From contig NC_091972.1 of assembly GCF_036711975.1 (NCBI RefSeq), positions 24,371,001-24,435,000 of the forward strand: a stretch of 64,000 bases of DNA. The letters run 5' to 3'. The notes under the pieces are model-generated. The model saw nothing but the letters and a program-made list of their open reading frames with translations, searched no databases and was not told the DNA's origin. Shown one piece after another: positions 35,201-45,490 of this stretch; the first letter of the stretch is position 1, and each line of letters starts with the position of its first letter. The translations under genes and the position numbers were made by a program. Origin of the DNA: Onthophagus taurus (taxonomy: Eukaryota; Arthropoda; Insecta; Coleoptera; Scarabaeidae).

Positions 35201-38200
35201 CCTCTAAATCATCCTAAAATTTCATCAATTTTGAAGGTGCCCAACGGGGTCAAATTCACCCCTAAAGTCCCATCCGCGGTTTATAATACTGATTTTTTTT
35301 CTCGAAAACCGTTAGGGCTTACGGTGTTTTGAAAATTGATAAAAATACTTAGAAGTGTGTTCTATTATGTGGTAGAATTTCGTTTAATTCGAAGGTGCCC
35401 ATCAGGGCGAAAACATCCCTTTTTCGGGGGTGAGGGTTGAAAAATTTTTTTTTTACCAAATGGGGGTGGTTAGCTGTTCTTGAGGGTAAGAGTGACCTGT
35501 GTGTGAAATTTGGTTACCCAAATCGTATTGGTTACGGAATTATTAATGTTTTAAGTTTATTGCTGGGATTTATGGATAACTTCACACCAGTTATAAATAA
35601 AACATTATATGGGCAACTTTTTACAAAGAATTCAGTGGCGTAGGTAGAATTTTTTTCCCATCTTTTATTTTCGAGATTTTAGACGTAACTTTATTTTTTT
35701 AAATGGAAATCATAGTTGGCTATGACCTAAAATAATTTGTTATTTTCTTCTGATAACAAATATATATAGTTTGTGGGGTATATTTCTTATAGTTATTGAA
35801 TAATTAACAAAAATTCATTTTGTTCTATCTAAAACTATTGTATGTATTTAAAACTTAATGTTGTTATGGTGATAACCATTCCATGATGGAAAACATTGTT
35901 TCCCATTATTGCCGAAGTTTGTAGTAGTATTTAAAAATTCACTAACAACTCTGGCATTATGTGCTGGTGCTCCGTCATATTGAATATATATCATTTGAGA
36001 CATATTTAATGGCAAATGGTCGACCAAAGGCCCAATGTGCTGCCTTAATATAATATATCTCAATATATTAAGGCAGCACGTTACCTCAGTTTAAGTTTTT
36101 ATGAATAAAAAACTTAAAATAACTTAAATACTTCGTTTTTATTTATGGATAACTTCACACCAGTCACCATACATTGAACCCGAATCTTCTTTGAACACTC
36201 AGAGACTTCATCGGTCCAGATGACATTTTGAACAAACAGCAGATTATTTAATTTTTCTAAATATCATCTACATAATTCTATTCTTAGATTGACATCTCCG
36301 GCACGTAAATAATGAGTAACCCAGCTTTGTATGGTTTATATTTATTTTTCTTTCATATTCGGGAGCAGCGGCTTTTGGGTTAGACGTCTTGTTCAATTTC
36401 TCTGCAAGATGTTGATGGATTTATCGCAACTGAAGCCGTCATTGCAGGTCATTTTGGTATGTTTTTGCACGTGGTTTGAGGAAGGACCAAAAATCCATTA
36501 AATTTTCTGCTAACCGGCTGAAAGTTCTTGTGTGCTTACATAATTCCGCGGCTAACGTCGCATTCTTATCTGATATTTCCATCAGCATTCCATCATGTTA
36601 CCTTTTTCATAATTTCCGAAATTCATTGCAAAGTTTTATTCAGTTTTGTTATACTTTGACACTTAACATGCCGATGCTCCATACCAGCACATAATGTCAG
36701 AGTTGTTAGCGAATTTTTAAATACAAACTTTGGTAATTATCTGATACATTATTTTCCATCATAGTATGTATGGTTATCACCATAGCAACATTAACTTTTA
36801 AATACATAGATTAGTTTTAGATAGAACAAAAAGAATTTTTGTTAATTGTTCAATAACTATAAGAAATATACCCCACAAACTATATATATTTGTTATCAGA
36901 AGAAAATAACAAATTATTTTAGCTCATAGCCCACTATGGTTTCCATTTAAAAAAATAAAGTTACTTAAAAAATCTCGAAAATAAAAGATGAGAAAAAAAT
37001 TCTACCTACGCCACTGAATTCTTCGTAAAACGTTGCCCATATAATGTTTTATTTATAATATTCCATATTTGATAATAAGTGAGATATTCGCGATTGTCGT
37101 TTTCGCAAAATTTTCAATTTTTGCCGATAGGGCGAAAACAAAAGACTCGCAGTTTTCGGCATTAGTATTTTCTGAAAAAACGAGATCATGACATGTAAGC
37201 TACTTTTTTTCTATCTCTTTTAGTTTTGGAAATAGCCTATGCGGACACCGAAATTGGGACACCCTGTACAATATATTAACATTAATTGTAATTTTAGCAG
37301 AGAACAACAATTAAAACATTTTCCGAACATTGTCTTAGTCACTTCTGTAATGCTGTAGTGTGCCATGGAAAAAAATAACGCGCAAAACTAATAACAGTCA
37401 TTAAATGATATTTCAATGCCTGAAGCAGTTGTAAATGATTATTTTTTCCCATGACACACTACAGTATAACACAAGTGACTTAAGAGAATGTTCGGAAATT
37501 ATTTTAATGTTTTTCTCTACTACAATTACAATTAAAGTTGATGTATTGTACATTAATGGATCAGAAAAAAAGTCTTTAACCAATAGCGTGAAGAAAAACA
37601 TACCGAGCAATTTGAGAATCAAAAGCTGACAATCGATTGAAATTGAAGATGGCTTTGGAAAAAGTGTATTTGTAGCATGAATCATAGTATTCATCAAACC
37701 TTTTCATTTGATACCTCGCTCATGAAAATCGCAATGTAAATGACAGAGTTACAGCTTGGGGCGGTTTTTATCTGACACCCTGTATAATCAATTGCGTTCT
37801 CTACAACTAAAATATTTTCAGATTTTTAGCACTTCCGGTTATAGCTATTTTATTTTTTTAAATGGAGCACCCTATATATTTTTACATATTTGGATTTGTC
37901 TAGTTTCAAGGTTTATGAATAACTTTACTTTCTGCAATTTGATTTGATGACACTCGATTTTTGGGATATCAATTTAGGATTCAGAATATGATTAAGCAAC
38001 ATGATGTAGTATGTTTTCGTGCCGAGAACAGCTGTCTAAATCGCTTGGTCCTTTACTATGTCACGTTAACTTTTTGAAATTTCGAAGTACCATAACTCCA
38101 TTTTTTAAATGGCTCCCCCATATTTTATTACTTAGTCCTCTATGGCGTCTCATTTTACATCTTTTATACCCCATATGTCCCATACTTAACATTAATAGTT

Positions 38201-41200
38201 TGAGAGATAGTTAGGGTTTTTTGAAAAATGCACACATATCTAATCGATATTAACCTACTTGCCATGGAAATCGGATCCAGTTACCTCATCGAGAAAAACA
38301 AATCACATAACCATGGTAACTGTAAATATGTCATTTACTAACACAGAAGCATACGATAGAGCGTATGATGATTTATTTTCAATGTTTCGAATACGACGCA
38401 ACTGCATGGCAAAAATGCGCAATGCAATTACGACAAAGAGAGACATTTTTTTCTAGAAGTGTTTTTAAGATTGACTTAGCGATTACGGAAAACTGGCTAC
38501 ACGTTGCCCATTCAGACATCTCTATGAAGTCGTAAATCACATTGGTACGCAATGCGATCCCACATAATCTGGGACCTCTGAAAACAATTGTCCACAAGGT
38601 TCCTCAAGAGAATAATATCTCCACCACATTGTTTTACATCAAGCCTTAACAGATACCCATTATGATAACAGACTGAACAATTATCATTGACTTTTAAATA
38701 TGATTTGAGCAAATCCAAACCTTTTATCACAAATGCTATGGATGCATGAAGCATCTCTCCAGAAGCTGGTGTAAACTTGCATAATATACATTCTTGGTTC
38801 GAGCAAAATCCACATTGCTTGCACCCCTTTATCTAAATTATTTTATTATTGGGTTGACTAATCGACCTGACTTTTCAAGAAAAACCAATAACCAGGGAAA
38901 ATATGACAAAACCTTAAATGCCAATAGAAACGTGTCCAAGGCCGAGACTTTTTTTTCCGTCGAAACTAGATTAAATAAATGCATCGAGGTTTATGTAAGA
39001 CATTAAGAACATTAGTGAGCTATTTTTTAGTAAATTTAAAAATTTTTAAAAATTTAAGTTATTCTAAGTGTATTGGTTCATTTTGTTTTATTATCATTGT
39101 TGATGTTTCATTGATGAATTTTTTTAAAAATTTAAGTTATTCTAAGTGTATTGGTTCATTTTGTTTTATTATCATTGTTGATGTTTCATTGATCCGTGAA
39201 ATCCGTGTGCTCTCTTATTTGTTTCCTAAGGTAACTTGATCCGATTAAGATATACGAATTAACATTTTCTTCTATAATTCGAGAAATACATAGAGAATAC
39301 ACGAGAATAATATACAGGCTGTTCCGTTAAAGAAACCGTAAATTAGTATCTTCATAACTTTTAGACTGATCCTGTATACTTAAATTGTCTTTAATAGATT
39401 TAAAAAAACACTAAAATTTTGTATTTATATCTGAACATTTTTTGCTAGCTATAATTAGCTAGCATAACCAATTATCTTTCCCTCGGTTTATAAATGTTTT
39501 TAAATACGCATGGTTTGCAAGTGGATATCTAAATGAGAGACCATTTTCAAATACTGTGAAAGTTTGCTTTTCGAGTCTTGTAGGGATGTAGCGGTCATAA
39601 CATGTGTATGGTGTCAAAAGTTCCTATGGTTAAAACATTTTTTCCACAACTATTATTTTTGTCAACGTATGTAGAATAAAAAAAAATTTTACACTTTTAA
39701 ACATTCAACATAAGAAACGTCAATTAGTAATGTATACTACATTTTTTTTTAGTTTATTTATTGAATCATTTCTTTTGTTTGTTGGTTTTCAACTCATAAA
39801 TAAATAAAATAACAAGTTTTCTATCTAGAAATTTTATATTTACCTCTTCCCATAACTTCCAGCCCTTATAACCATTTTCAAAAATTTTACTTCACATATA
39901 ATACAAATGCCGTGACATATTTCGCCGAACTCGACAAGTAACACCTGGAATAGAATTAATTTTTAAGGGGGTAACACCCACTACTCCCAAATGTCGTATA
40001 CGCCTTACTTTACACTAAACATTTTACTGTGCGACTAATTTACGGTTATGTTTAAAATATTTTCAAAATACCTGACAGTTTTATCACCATTCTTACGAAA
40101 ATGTATGTTAACCCCCGTAACTTCGCTAGGGTTGATCTACGACGAATGAAAAAAAAAAAACACTTAACTAATATTTTTGAATGTGCTACAAGTATATTTA
40201 ACGCTATCAAAATCGACAGGGTAGTTTTGAAATAAACCCGAAAAAATAAGGGTAGGTTCACCCTATGGTATATGTGTGATACATCAAATGAAAGCTTATT
40301 AAAAATAAATATCAGTTTCAATTTACTAAATTCTGATAGTACTTTTCGTTTTTGAAATATAGGCAAAAATGTACTTTTTCCCCAAACTTTCAACCCCTAA
40401 AACTCGGTTCAGAGGCTTTTACCGCACGTATAAAAAATACGTAAACCTTATTTTGGTCCATTCTATAGCTGTACCAAATTTCATCGAAATAGGTGTGCCA
40501 CAGTTATGTTACTTCCCTTGTTATTTAATTTTCATGAAATACGTAACTTTTTTATGGATGTTTCAGGTTCATGTTTAGAATTTCCTCAAAACGCTTTATA
40601 TTTAGTCAAATTAATTCAAAATATGTTTCGTTTAGAAGACATCGAAACTGATAATAAAAATAACGAAGAATTAGTTGCAAATTCTCCACAACCAAGTGCA
40701 TCGAGTAATTCGGATTCGGGTATTGGATACCGAGATGAATGTGGAAATATTAGCGATAGGATTTTAGTGGTTGAATTTCCATCACAACGTCCATCGCCCA
40801 TTTTACCAATTGGTACAAAACGACCCGCCAATGTAACTTTACAACCAAATTTAGAAAATTTTAGTTTGAATAATAATTCGAATATTAATAATATTCGTGC
40901 TTGCGAAAATAAAGGTGAAAAACAGGATGTAGATACCATTTATAATCGCTTAACAGTGAGGGCAATGCCTCTTAATTTTAACTCAAATAATATTAAAGTA
41001 AACGAAAAAAATGTCACCGATAACTTTATACCAATAACAGACGATGATAGTTTCTCTGAAAAAAATCTCGAAATTCAAGAGATTATTTTACCATCGAAAT
41101 CCGAAACGACTTCTTTACCATCTATAGCAGACGACGTCGATTTTCGAAGCTCTGTTGATAACATTTCCGTTTACAGTTCGAAAAGTATTGAGTTGAGCAA

Positions 41201-41537
41201 TTTAAAAGCCATTTTTAAAACGCCAAACAGTAATAAATTCTTTGAATACAAAAAAGCGCGTAAACTGACCAAGCCGATGATCAGTTGCGATAATTTAGAT
41301 AAATGCAACAACGATACACTTTTAAATTACAAATTGAGCCCGAAAGTTTATGGGGTTTCGAAACCTACGCAAAGTTGCGAAGAGCTCAATTCACCTTGTG
41401 ATGTTGAAAAACACTGTTTTGGAAGTTTACAGGATTTAAGTTCTTGGTATGTGAAGAATAACGACAACAGAAATGTTACTCAGAGTTATCCTGATGTTAG
41501 AGTTGAGAAAAATTTACATTCTAATTCAAATTTACGG
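26269..41537 (+). CDS. loco: loco/RGS12-type regulator of G-protein signalling, first two coding exons
   Basis: Orthologue of Drosophila loco / vertebrate RGS12, a multidomain GTPase-activating protein for Gi-type G alpha. Exons 26269-27223 and 40567-41537 join in phase (642 codons) and end at a good donor (CGG/GTAAGT), so the gene continues. PDZ domain at residues ~17-92 (VEVERGPNGFGFTISGQQ with the GFGF carboxylate loop; SPADIAGLRAGDFLISVNGI). PTB domain ~172-345 (AIVGYLGTIEMPKQ, TCLTLKNASNHILAIYP, DSRYFGLVTSA, SCHVFVTDTKIAEHE), finishing in exon 2 with GSCLEFPQNALYL. After it comes SASSNSDSGIGYRDE, the conserved post-PTB motif of RGS12. The RGS, Ras-binding and GoLoco regions were not found anywhere to 64000. 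Intron 1 is 13.3 kb of nested transposons. Confidence 0.9.
27643..27905. mobile_element. Family B arm (left type), isolated
   Basis: Starts TACAGGATGTCAGATAAAAA and runs through CAAATGAAATGGTTTGATGA. It matches the direct copy at 31536-31763 and the inverted copy at ~37560-37787. It is cut at ~27905, where element D begins. Confidence 0.6.
28545..28684. repeat. Left subterminal 10-bp-period array of element K
   Basis: About 14 imperfect units of ~10 bp such as TACTTCCCCG, TAATTCCTTA and TACTTCCGTG. The C-rich strand is the plus strand, as in the right array, so the arrays are direct copies although the TIRs are inverted. Confidence 0.75.
28879..30231 (-). CDS. Orphan 450-aa protein of element K with PIP boxes and Cys/His cluster
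   Basis: Uninterrupted 450-codon frame, the only one in element K. I do not recognise the family. The N-terminal ~130 residues look globular and charged (RCFQEAENFLQFQLNEN; LTLEEKNLFYGIFKNNPQQF). A Ser/Thr/Pro-rich linker follows (~137-170). A Cys cluster (CTVTCFCGQSC, ~220-230) and His residues (IHKHFLSKH, ~250-258) suggest a zinc finger. Residues 280-287 (ETSITDYF) and 423-430 (QLFITDFF) match PCNA-interacting boxes; the second fits Qxx[ILM]xx[FY][FY] exactly, and both carry the TD of high-affinity boxes. A basic run (RSERSKRKGD) lies before the last. No DDE-type catalytic signature is evident. Met18 (30180) is an alternative start, since a GTAAGA donor-like site lies just upstream of Met1. 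Confidence 0.7.
   Translation of the reverse strand: MSIILKFKFILTYREESMVLNSLVNCFVLGARMTANRYRCFQEAENFLQFQLNENVKEILTISGFDNEVLHGTIDENDLEKIEAFIRNDYHELLTLEEKNLFYGIFKNNPQQFKLLSGTKKQIVLISKFYKSKYERKISTQSTQTDITENISEQTLPPPSAQPLSETAATDQETEKCVILKALKCWLKTKVSQEQWLIFESKCNGISLKIQKGLGKHFSCTVTCFCGQSCKIQKVSKKDTCQPRWIYANIHKHFLSKHITAHTNDQINAPATIVESKRRETSITDYFTLNPNPCSSRASSSVENNSQKIIILENISVTPVDRIDTSHHECLKSIENIYFNETASETDKENVSSEVSEEVSVGVTECVTPTKTEISTDTLTRVPTRKIVTRNNSPQTSSSKWKLEKYGRSERSKRKGDNIDNNQLFITDFFSVLNKLYLVTAYFKLADMMM
30410..30557. repeat. Right subterminal 10-bp-period array of element K
   Basis: About 15 units of 10 bp (AATTCCCCGT, AATTCCTTGT, ACTCCCCCGT, AATTACTCGC, ATCTCCCCAT and so on). The spacing of ~10 bp equals one helical turn, so equivalent bases face the same side of the DNA. 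Confidence 0.78.
32609..33945 (-). pseudogene. SGNH/GDSL-hydrolase-like gene carried by the Mutator-like element
   Basis: Minus-strand pieces resemble an SGNH hydrolase. KLLFLGDSNFCRML (~33898-33930) is block I with GDSN. LDLAVGGQTILKLLRRAK is block II-like. HIVIMLRTKDILHK (~33635-33655) is where GxND is expected, so Gly and Asn are replaced. A C-terminal part spreads over exons ending near 32934 (PIPPCKNFESVN), 32784-32875 (EINHYIRRFCAEKQ...MMEG) and 32609-32726 (DGIYLNEQGLETVWNAV, then stop). The last two junctions have GT/AG ends and keep frame. The catalytic DxxH of block V reads D-G-I-Y. The changed frame near 33850 and the altered residues indicate decay. Confidence 0.62.
34301..35332. 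repeat. Tandem array, 172-bp unit, about six copies plus a diverged one
   Basis: TTACGGTGTTTGGATGGTTG starts units at 34301, 34473, 34645, 34817, 34989 and 35161, exactly 172 bp apart each time. A diverged start follows at 35319. Units differ by only a few bases. The left arm of the element has two inverted units (about 32260-32565). It is not a coding repeat. Confidence 0.92.
37788..38265. other. Unassigned repeat-like spacer
   Basis: No gene. It contains phrases such as TTTTTTAAATGGAGCACCC, similar to segments in element arms nearby. Confidence 0.35.
38266..39290. mobile_element. Family G core, copy 2 (arms missing)
   Basis: Matches 12570-13560 in the ALG12 intron over ~1 kb. It keeps the plus-strand frame at 38313-38456 ([18 protein letters not shown]) and a shortened minus-strand frame (38512-38754, [19 protein letters not shown]). 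A ~70-bp segment near 39050-39190 (AAGTTATTCTAAGTGTATTG) is tandemly duplicated here but single in copy 1. The long arms of copy 1 are not present. Confidence 0.72.
39291..40179. other. Unassigned AT-rich repeat debris
   Basis: A TATACAGGCTGTTCCGTTAA tip at 39310 suggests the edge of another inverted-repeat element. Nothing else was recognised, and no coding sequence is visible. Confidence 0.35.
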
Positions 41538-42749
41538 GTAAGTTGATTTTGTGTTATCCTTTAATTAAATGCTTCTCTGCTTTTATTGTTGCATGTTGTA
41601 TATAAAAAAAAGTTGTCTTTTTATCTGTTTATGTTTAAAATTTAATAACATATTCGTAAATCTTAATGCAACAAAGTACGTTAAGGATTTAACCCCTTAT
41701 TGGTTTGTTGGGAAACATCTGCTCTGATAAGATTAATCCTTTATTGAAACGAAAATTTAAAGGAACGAAAAGTATTGTTAAGCAAATCCTAACATTTTTA
41801 AACCAGTGAGGAGGTCACGAGTTCGATGCTCCATACTGTTTGACAATAAAAAGTGTGTTAAGTTTGTGTTGTTAATACTTTCAGAAATAGTCGTTTACTT
41901 ATTACTTTATAAATCATATCTTAATGTTTTTAATATATCCCATCGTGTCATAGATTTTTAATATTTAGTTTCTTTTTGGATCATGTATTCATGAATCATA
42001 TTCTTGCTTATCGCTGACCTATATACAAATAGGGGGAAATAACACGATTTTACAAATAAATGGGGAATGGACGAATTTTCACTCCAAGCTAAACTACTTT
42101 TGCATCATATTTCAATCTAAATGATACCAAAAGAAGATTATTTATTTTTTGTGATCTGTAACTAAAATTGGAGATTGTTTTTCTTGCAATGTCAAACAAA
42201 ATTTATCTAAAACCTTTCTATTTTGCTGATTAATATCAATTAATTATTAATAAAACGATTAAAAAAGTGAACGAGGTTTGATAGATCATGAAACCTTGTC
42301 ATCATGTATCAAAATGATGCATTTTAGATAAATTGTTTAACATTGCAAGAAACATACATATAACCTATAATTTTTGTTGCGCATCATAAAAACAGTTAAT
42401 TTTCTCTCATTCAATGTTAGAATATGTTCAAAATTTATTAACACATCATCACTGTATCCTTTAAATTTAACTTCATATTTGCTCCAAATTCTCTTTGACA
42501 TTGCAAAAAAAACAACCTACAATTTTTGTTGCAAATCACAAAAAATAATTCGTCTAGTTCTTGACATAGACGAAATGGAAGGAACATATTTGTTATTTAA
42601 CACTTTACCTTAACCATTAAATACATTTCATCTAGTGTGTTCTGCACAAATTCTTCACTTTCTTGTCTTGACAAAACATTCGATTTCTTAGGCCGGTCAC
42701 ACGTACAGTTTGTACTGTTCAGTTTAAACTATCTATGCCACCATGCCTA
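41538..42749. other. loco intron or 3' flank, unassigned
   Basis: Follows the loco exon 2 donor. I looked on the plus strand for an RGS-domain exon and found none. A short GGCCGGTCACACGTACAG motif near 42693 looks like a MITE tip. Confidence 0.35.
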
Positions 42750-45090
42750 TACAGGTTGGTTCAAATTCGATGTCCGAATAGGCTAACTCGGAAACTATAA
42801 GAGTTAGAAACAAATAGCTTAACATGTAAGCTATTTGTAATCTCGTTTTTCGAGAAACTGCTAATGCCGAAAACCTCAAAGCGTTATTGTCTTTTGTTTT
42901 TCCCCTAGAGGCCAAAATGAAAATATCGTAAAACCAACAAGTGCAATTATCTTGGTTATTGTTATAGGGGGAGTATTATAACTAATCGTAAGACATTATA
43001 CAGGGTGTATCTGAATGACTGCAACAAACTTCAAGGGGTGATTCTTTAGTGAATTTTAAGGGTACTTTGATATATGAACCATGGGTGACTTCGGCTCCCC
43101 TAAGGAGCTACACCCCTCCAAAAATGGCGGAAAATTTTGGTTTATTTGTTTTTTCTCAAAAACCATAAACGCTAGGAAACTAAAATTTGGGGAATATGTT
43201 TAACTCATAATACGGCACGTTTTGACCCTATTTGTACTTTCAACCTACCCTTCTAAACTACTAATAAACGTAACCAACCCCGTTCAATTTATGCCTAGAT
43301 TTTTTTAATGAAAATGATAAATACATTGGAAAAATTTCAGTTAGATAGATAAAACTATTCTAAAACTTTTTTGTCTCTCTGATGTTCTTCTAAAACTTAA
43401 TAATTTCTGAGAAAAAAATAATTAAGCAAACACTAACTGTTAAGCTGTAGGGTTGTTAATCGAAAGTTGGAATAAATTTTTAATGAAAAAATCTTAGTAG
43501 GCTTTGCCATAATCTTTGTCATAAATATTTTTGACGTTTAAATATCTGTGGTTTTCTTACTATTATTATTGTTTTATTTAAAATTTTGAAACGTCGAGTG
43601 AACGATCGTAAATGCGATAGAACTTTATTTAAAAATTAATTTGAAAAACAATAATAATACACTGACATTTAAACGTCAAAAATATTTCTGACAAAGATTG
43701 CAAACCCTACCAAGATTTTTTCATTAAACTTTCATTCCAACTTTTGATCGACAACCCCATTGTTTAACGGGCAGTGTTTGCTTTATTATTTTTTTTCTCA
43801 AAAATTAGTCGTTTTTGGAAAAATTTTAGAGAGACAAAAAAGTTTTAGAATAGTTTTATCTATCTAACTGAAATTTTTCCAATGTGTTTATCATCTGCAT
43901 AAAAAAAAATTTTGCAAAAATGTAAAGGGGGTGGTTACGTTAGTAGTTTAGAAGGGTAGGTTGAAAGTACAAATAGGGTCAAAACGTGCCCTATTATGAC
44001 TTAGACATATTCGCCAAATTTCATTTTCCTAGCGTTTATGGTTTTTGAGAAAAAGAAATTAAACCAAAATTTTCCGCAATTTTTGGAGGGGTGTAGCTCC
44101 TTAGGGGGACCGAAGTCGCCCATGGTTCATATATCAAAGTATCCTTAAAATTCACTAAAGAATCACCTCTTGAAGTTTGTTGCAGTCATTCAGATACACC
44201 CTGTATAGACACTTTTTTACAGAGAATTTGATGACGTAGTCTAAAAAAATTTTCGTTTTTTTAAATAGAAACAACCACTGATTATTCGCTTATTAAATTC
44301 GTTATTTTTTTTGTAAATTACAAAAATATAGGGTTTGACAGGTCTATTTCTTATTGTTTTAGAATAAAGCTAAAAATACACTTTTCTTAGTATCGTCAAA
44401 GGAATTAAATTTACAGTTTCCTGTAAATTATAACTAAAAATTAAAAACTATATACGCCAAATTTTCTTTCTTTTTTCTCGTGGTACTCTGAAGAGTCAAA
44501 GGTGCTTCTTATTGCCATTTTTGCAACTCCAAAGGCAACAAAACGGCAATATTTTTGTAAATAAGTGGTGAGATGCAGTGACAACACTCGAAAACAGGCT
44601 TCATGAACCGCGGTATTTTGTAAATTTAGGGACTTTATATTTTTTAATTCAAATAAACATAGAAACATTTGTTTGTATTCAAAAATTTTCTGAAGTGTCA
44701 AATTAAAAATCCTGTTTTTTAAGATGAATTACGAAAGTTCCGAAAAGTTTAACATGTTAGAATGTTACATATTAGAAAATAAAGTAAAGTTTTATAAAAA
44801 TTTTTAGTAGAATAGTTTTTAGTTATAGTACCGTAATTTGCAGGAAACTGTAAATTTAATTTCTTTGACGACACTAAAAAAAAGTTTATTTTTAGCTTTA
44901 TTCTAAAACAATAATAAATAGACCTATATAACCCCATATTTTTGTAATCAGAAAAAAAAATAACGAATTTAATAAGCGAATAATCAGTGGTTGTTTCCAT
45001 TTAAAAAAACAAAAATTGTCATATCTCAAAATCTAAAACCGCAACACTTTTTTTTCTACGTCATGAAATTCTCTGTAAAAAAGTGTCCTA
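42750..45090. mobile_element. Mariner-like element family C, copy 2, interrupted by palindrome M
   Basis: Left tip TACAGGTTGGTTCAAATTCG, related to element C (31768). Left arm parts 42750-42997 and 44207-44440 are inverted at 44800-45090 (for example AGAATAAAGCTAAAAATA near 44361 against 44890-44910). The centre, 44440-44800, is unrecognised. The right tip is missing. Confidence 0.65.
42998..44206. mobile_element. Palindrome M: TA-flanked element with ~550-bp arms
   Basis: Tips TACAGGGTGTATCTGAATGA and TCATTCAGATACACCCTGTA are exact complements. Arms of ~550 bp meet around 43590, leaving only a ~60-bp loop. It is inserted at TA inside element C copy 2, and the opposite arm of the host (~45075-45090) shows the uninterrupted site. 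It has no coding capacity. Confidence 0.85.
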
Positions 45091-45144
45091 TAATAATAAC
45101 CAAGAATCTACCCAAAACAAATCTACCCCTAGATTAACCCTAGA

Positions 45145-45408
45145 TTAACTACCCCATTGATTAAAATGTTGAGAAGCTATTAAATATTTTTCTGATTTTT
45201 CCAAAAAATTTGCAAGGGGAACATCTTCGGAACACTTGCCTGTGATTGTGTTAGTTAGACCAGTCCATAAAATTTCTGTATACTTTTTCACATTTATCCC
45301 GCGATTTGGATGGAAAAAGACGGTAGCTCTTTTGACTGCTTGAACTATTTCTTCTGAAACGACCACTTCTCCTTCGTCGTCAACAGAAAATACCTCTGTT
45401 ATTTCCAT
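45145..45408 (-). CDS. Small unrecognised protein, candidate ciliary gene
   Basis: Single-exon frame of 87 aa starting in a good context (AAAAATGG). Acidic N terminus (MEITEVFSVDDEGEVVVSEE), then a helical, mixed-charge body (IVQAVKRATVFFHPNRGINV, KKYTEILWTGLTN) and a short tail. There are no membrane segments and no low complexity. I cannot name the family. It ends 55 bp from repeat sequence. A perfect RFX X-box lies 83 bp upstream of the ATG, which hints at a role in cilia or chordotonal/sperm tissue. Composition suggests a real gene rather than repeat noise, but support is indirect. Confidence 0.55.
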   Translation of the reverse strand: MEITEVFSVDDEGEVVVSEEIVQAVKRATVFFHPNRGINVKKYTEILWTGLTNTITGKCSEDVPLANFLEKSEKYLIASQHFNQWGS

Positions 45409-45490
45409 TTTTCGAGAGTCTTTCCATTAAATATTTCACTACAAAAACTGAACACGCACTAAATTAACAATGACTAGCCTTGTTTATGCC

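Larger units (their letters stand above)
31995..35590. mobile_element. Mutator-like element with 11-bp target duplication and unequal tandem arrays in its arms
   Basis: Ends CTGGTGTGAAGTTATCCATA and the exact complement at 35571-35590, flanked by TTATAAATAAA at 31984-31994 and 35591-35601. The matching place in the opposite arm of element C (~37045-37060) has the target once. The arms are very long: the left one runs to ~32565 with about two 172-bp units, the right from ~34300 with about seven. The middle, 32570-34290, holds an SGNH-hydrolase-like pseudogene rather than a recognisable Mutator transposase. A 9-11 bp duplication and long arms fit Mutator-like elements. Confidence 0.82.
31766..37270. 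mobile_element. Mariner-like long-TIR element C, host of the Mutator-like element
   Basis: Tips TACAGGTGTCCCAATTTCGA (31768) and the inverse CCGAAATTGGGACACCCTGTA. The arms continue past the nested element: 31768-31994 plus 35591-35975 mirror 36680-37266. The arms include a transposase fragment, APAHNARVVSEFLN, on the minus strand at ~35920-35975. The same stretch recurs on the plus strand near 36672-36720, so the palindrome reaches into coding sequence. A second copy of this family is at 42750-45090. Confidence 0.72.
31536..37787. mobile_element. Long-TIR element family B, host of element C
   Basis: Left arm 31536-31763 (CAGGTTGTCACACAAGAACG) and right arm ~37560-37787 (CGGTTTTTATCTGACACCCTGTA) are inverted. 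Element C interrupts it between ~31766 and 37270. The remaining core, 37275-37555, is itself a palindrome centred near 37410 (ATGGAAAAAAATAA against TTATTTTTTCCCAT). Confidence 0.65.
27244..40517. mobile_element. Outer long-TIR element I filling loco intron 1
   Basis: The intron is bounded by inverted arms. GGGAAGTAATTTAACTGTGG at 27244 and ~340 bp onward match the inverse of 40180-40517 (ending CAGTTATGTTACTTCCC). Only 20 bp of intron precede it and 49 bp follow. Everything between is other repeats. I saw no transposase that belongs to this outer element and no clear target duplication, so it may be two facing copies rather than one insertion. Confidence 0.6.

Noticed and set aside
34301..35332. 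Regular 172-bp repeats considered as a CRISPR-like array
   Set aside because: Units are contiguous with no unique spacers and sit in a transposon arm of a eukaryotic genome.
41780..41840. GAGTTCGATGC phrase resembling a tRNA B box (possible SINE head)
   Set aside because: No matching A box or cloverleaf could be drawn, and no second copy was seen.
44441..44701. 86-codon minus-strand frame in the centre of element C copy 2
   Set aside because: No resemblance to transposase or host protein, and it lies between inverted arms of a decayed element.
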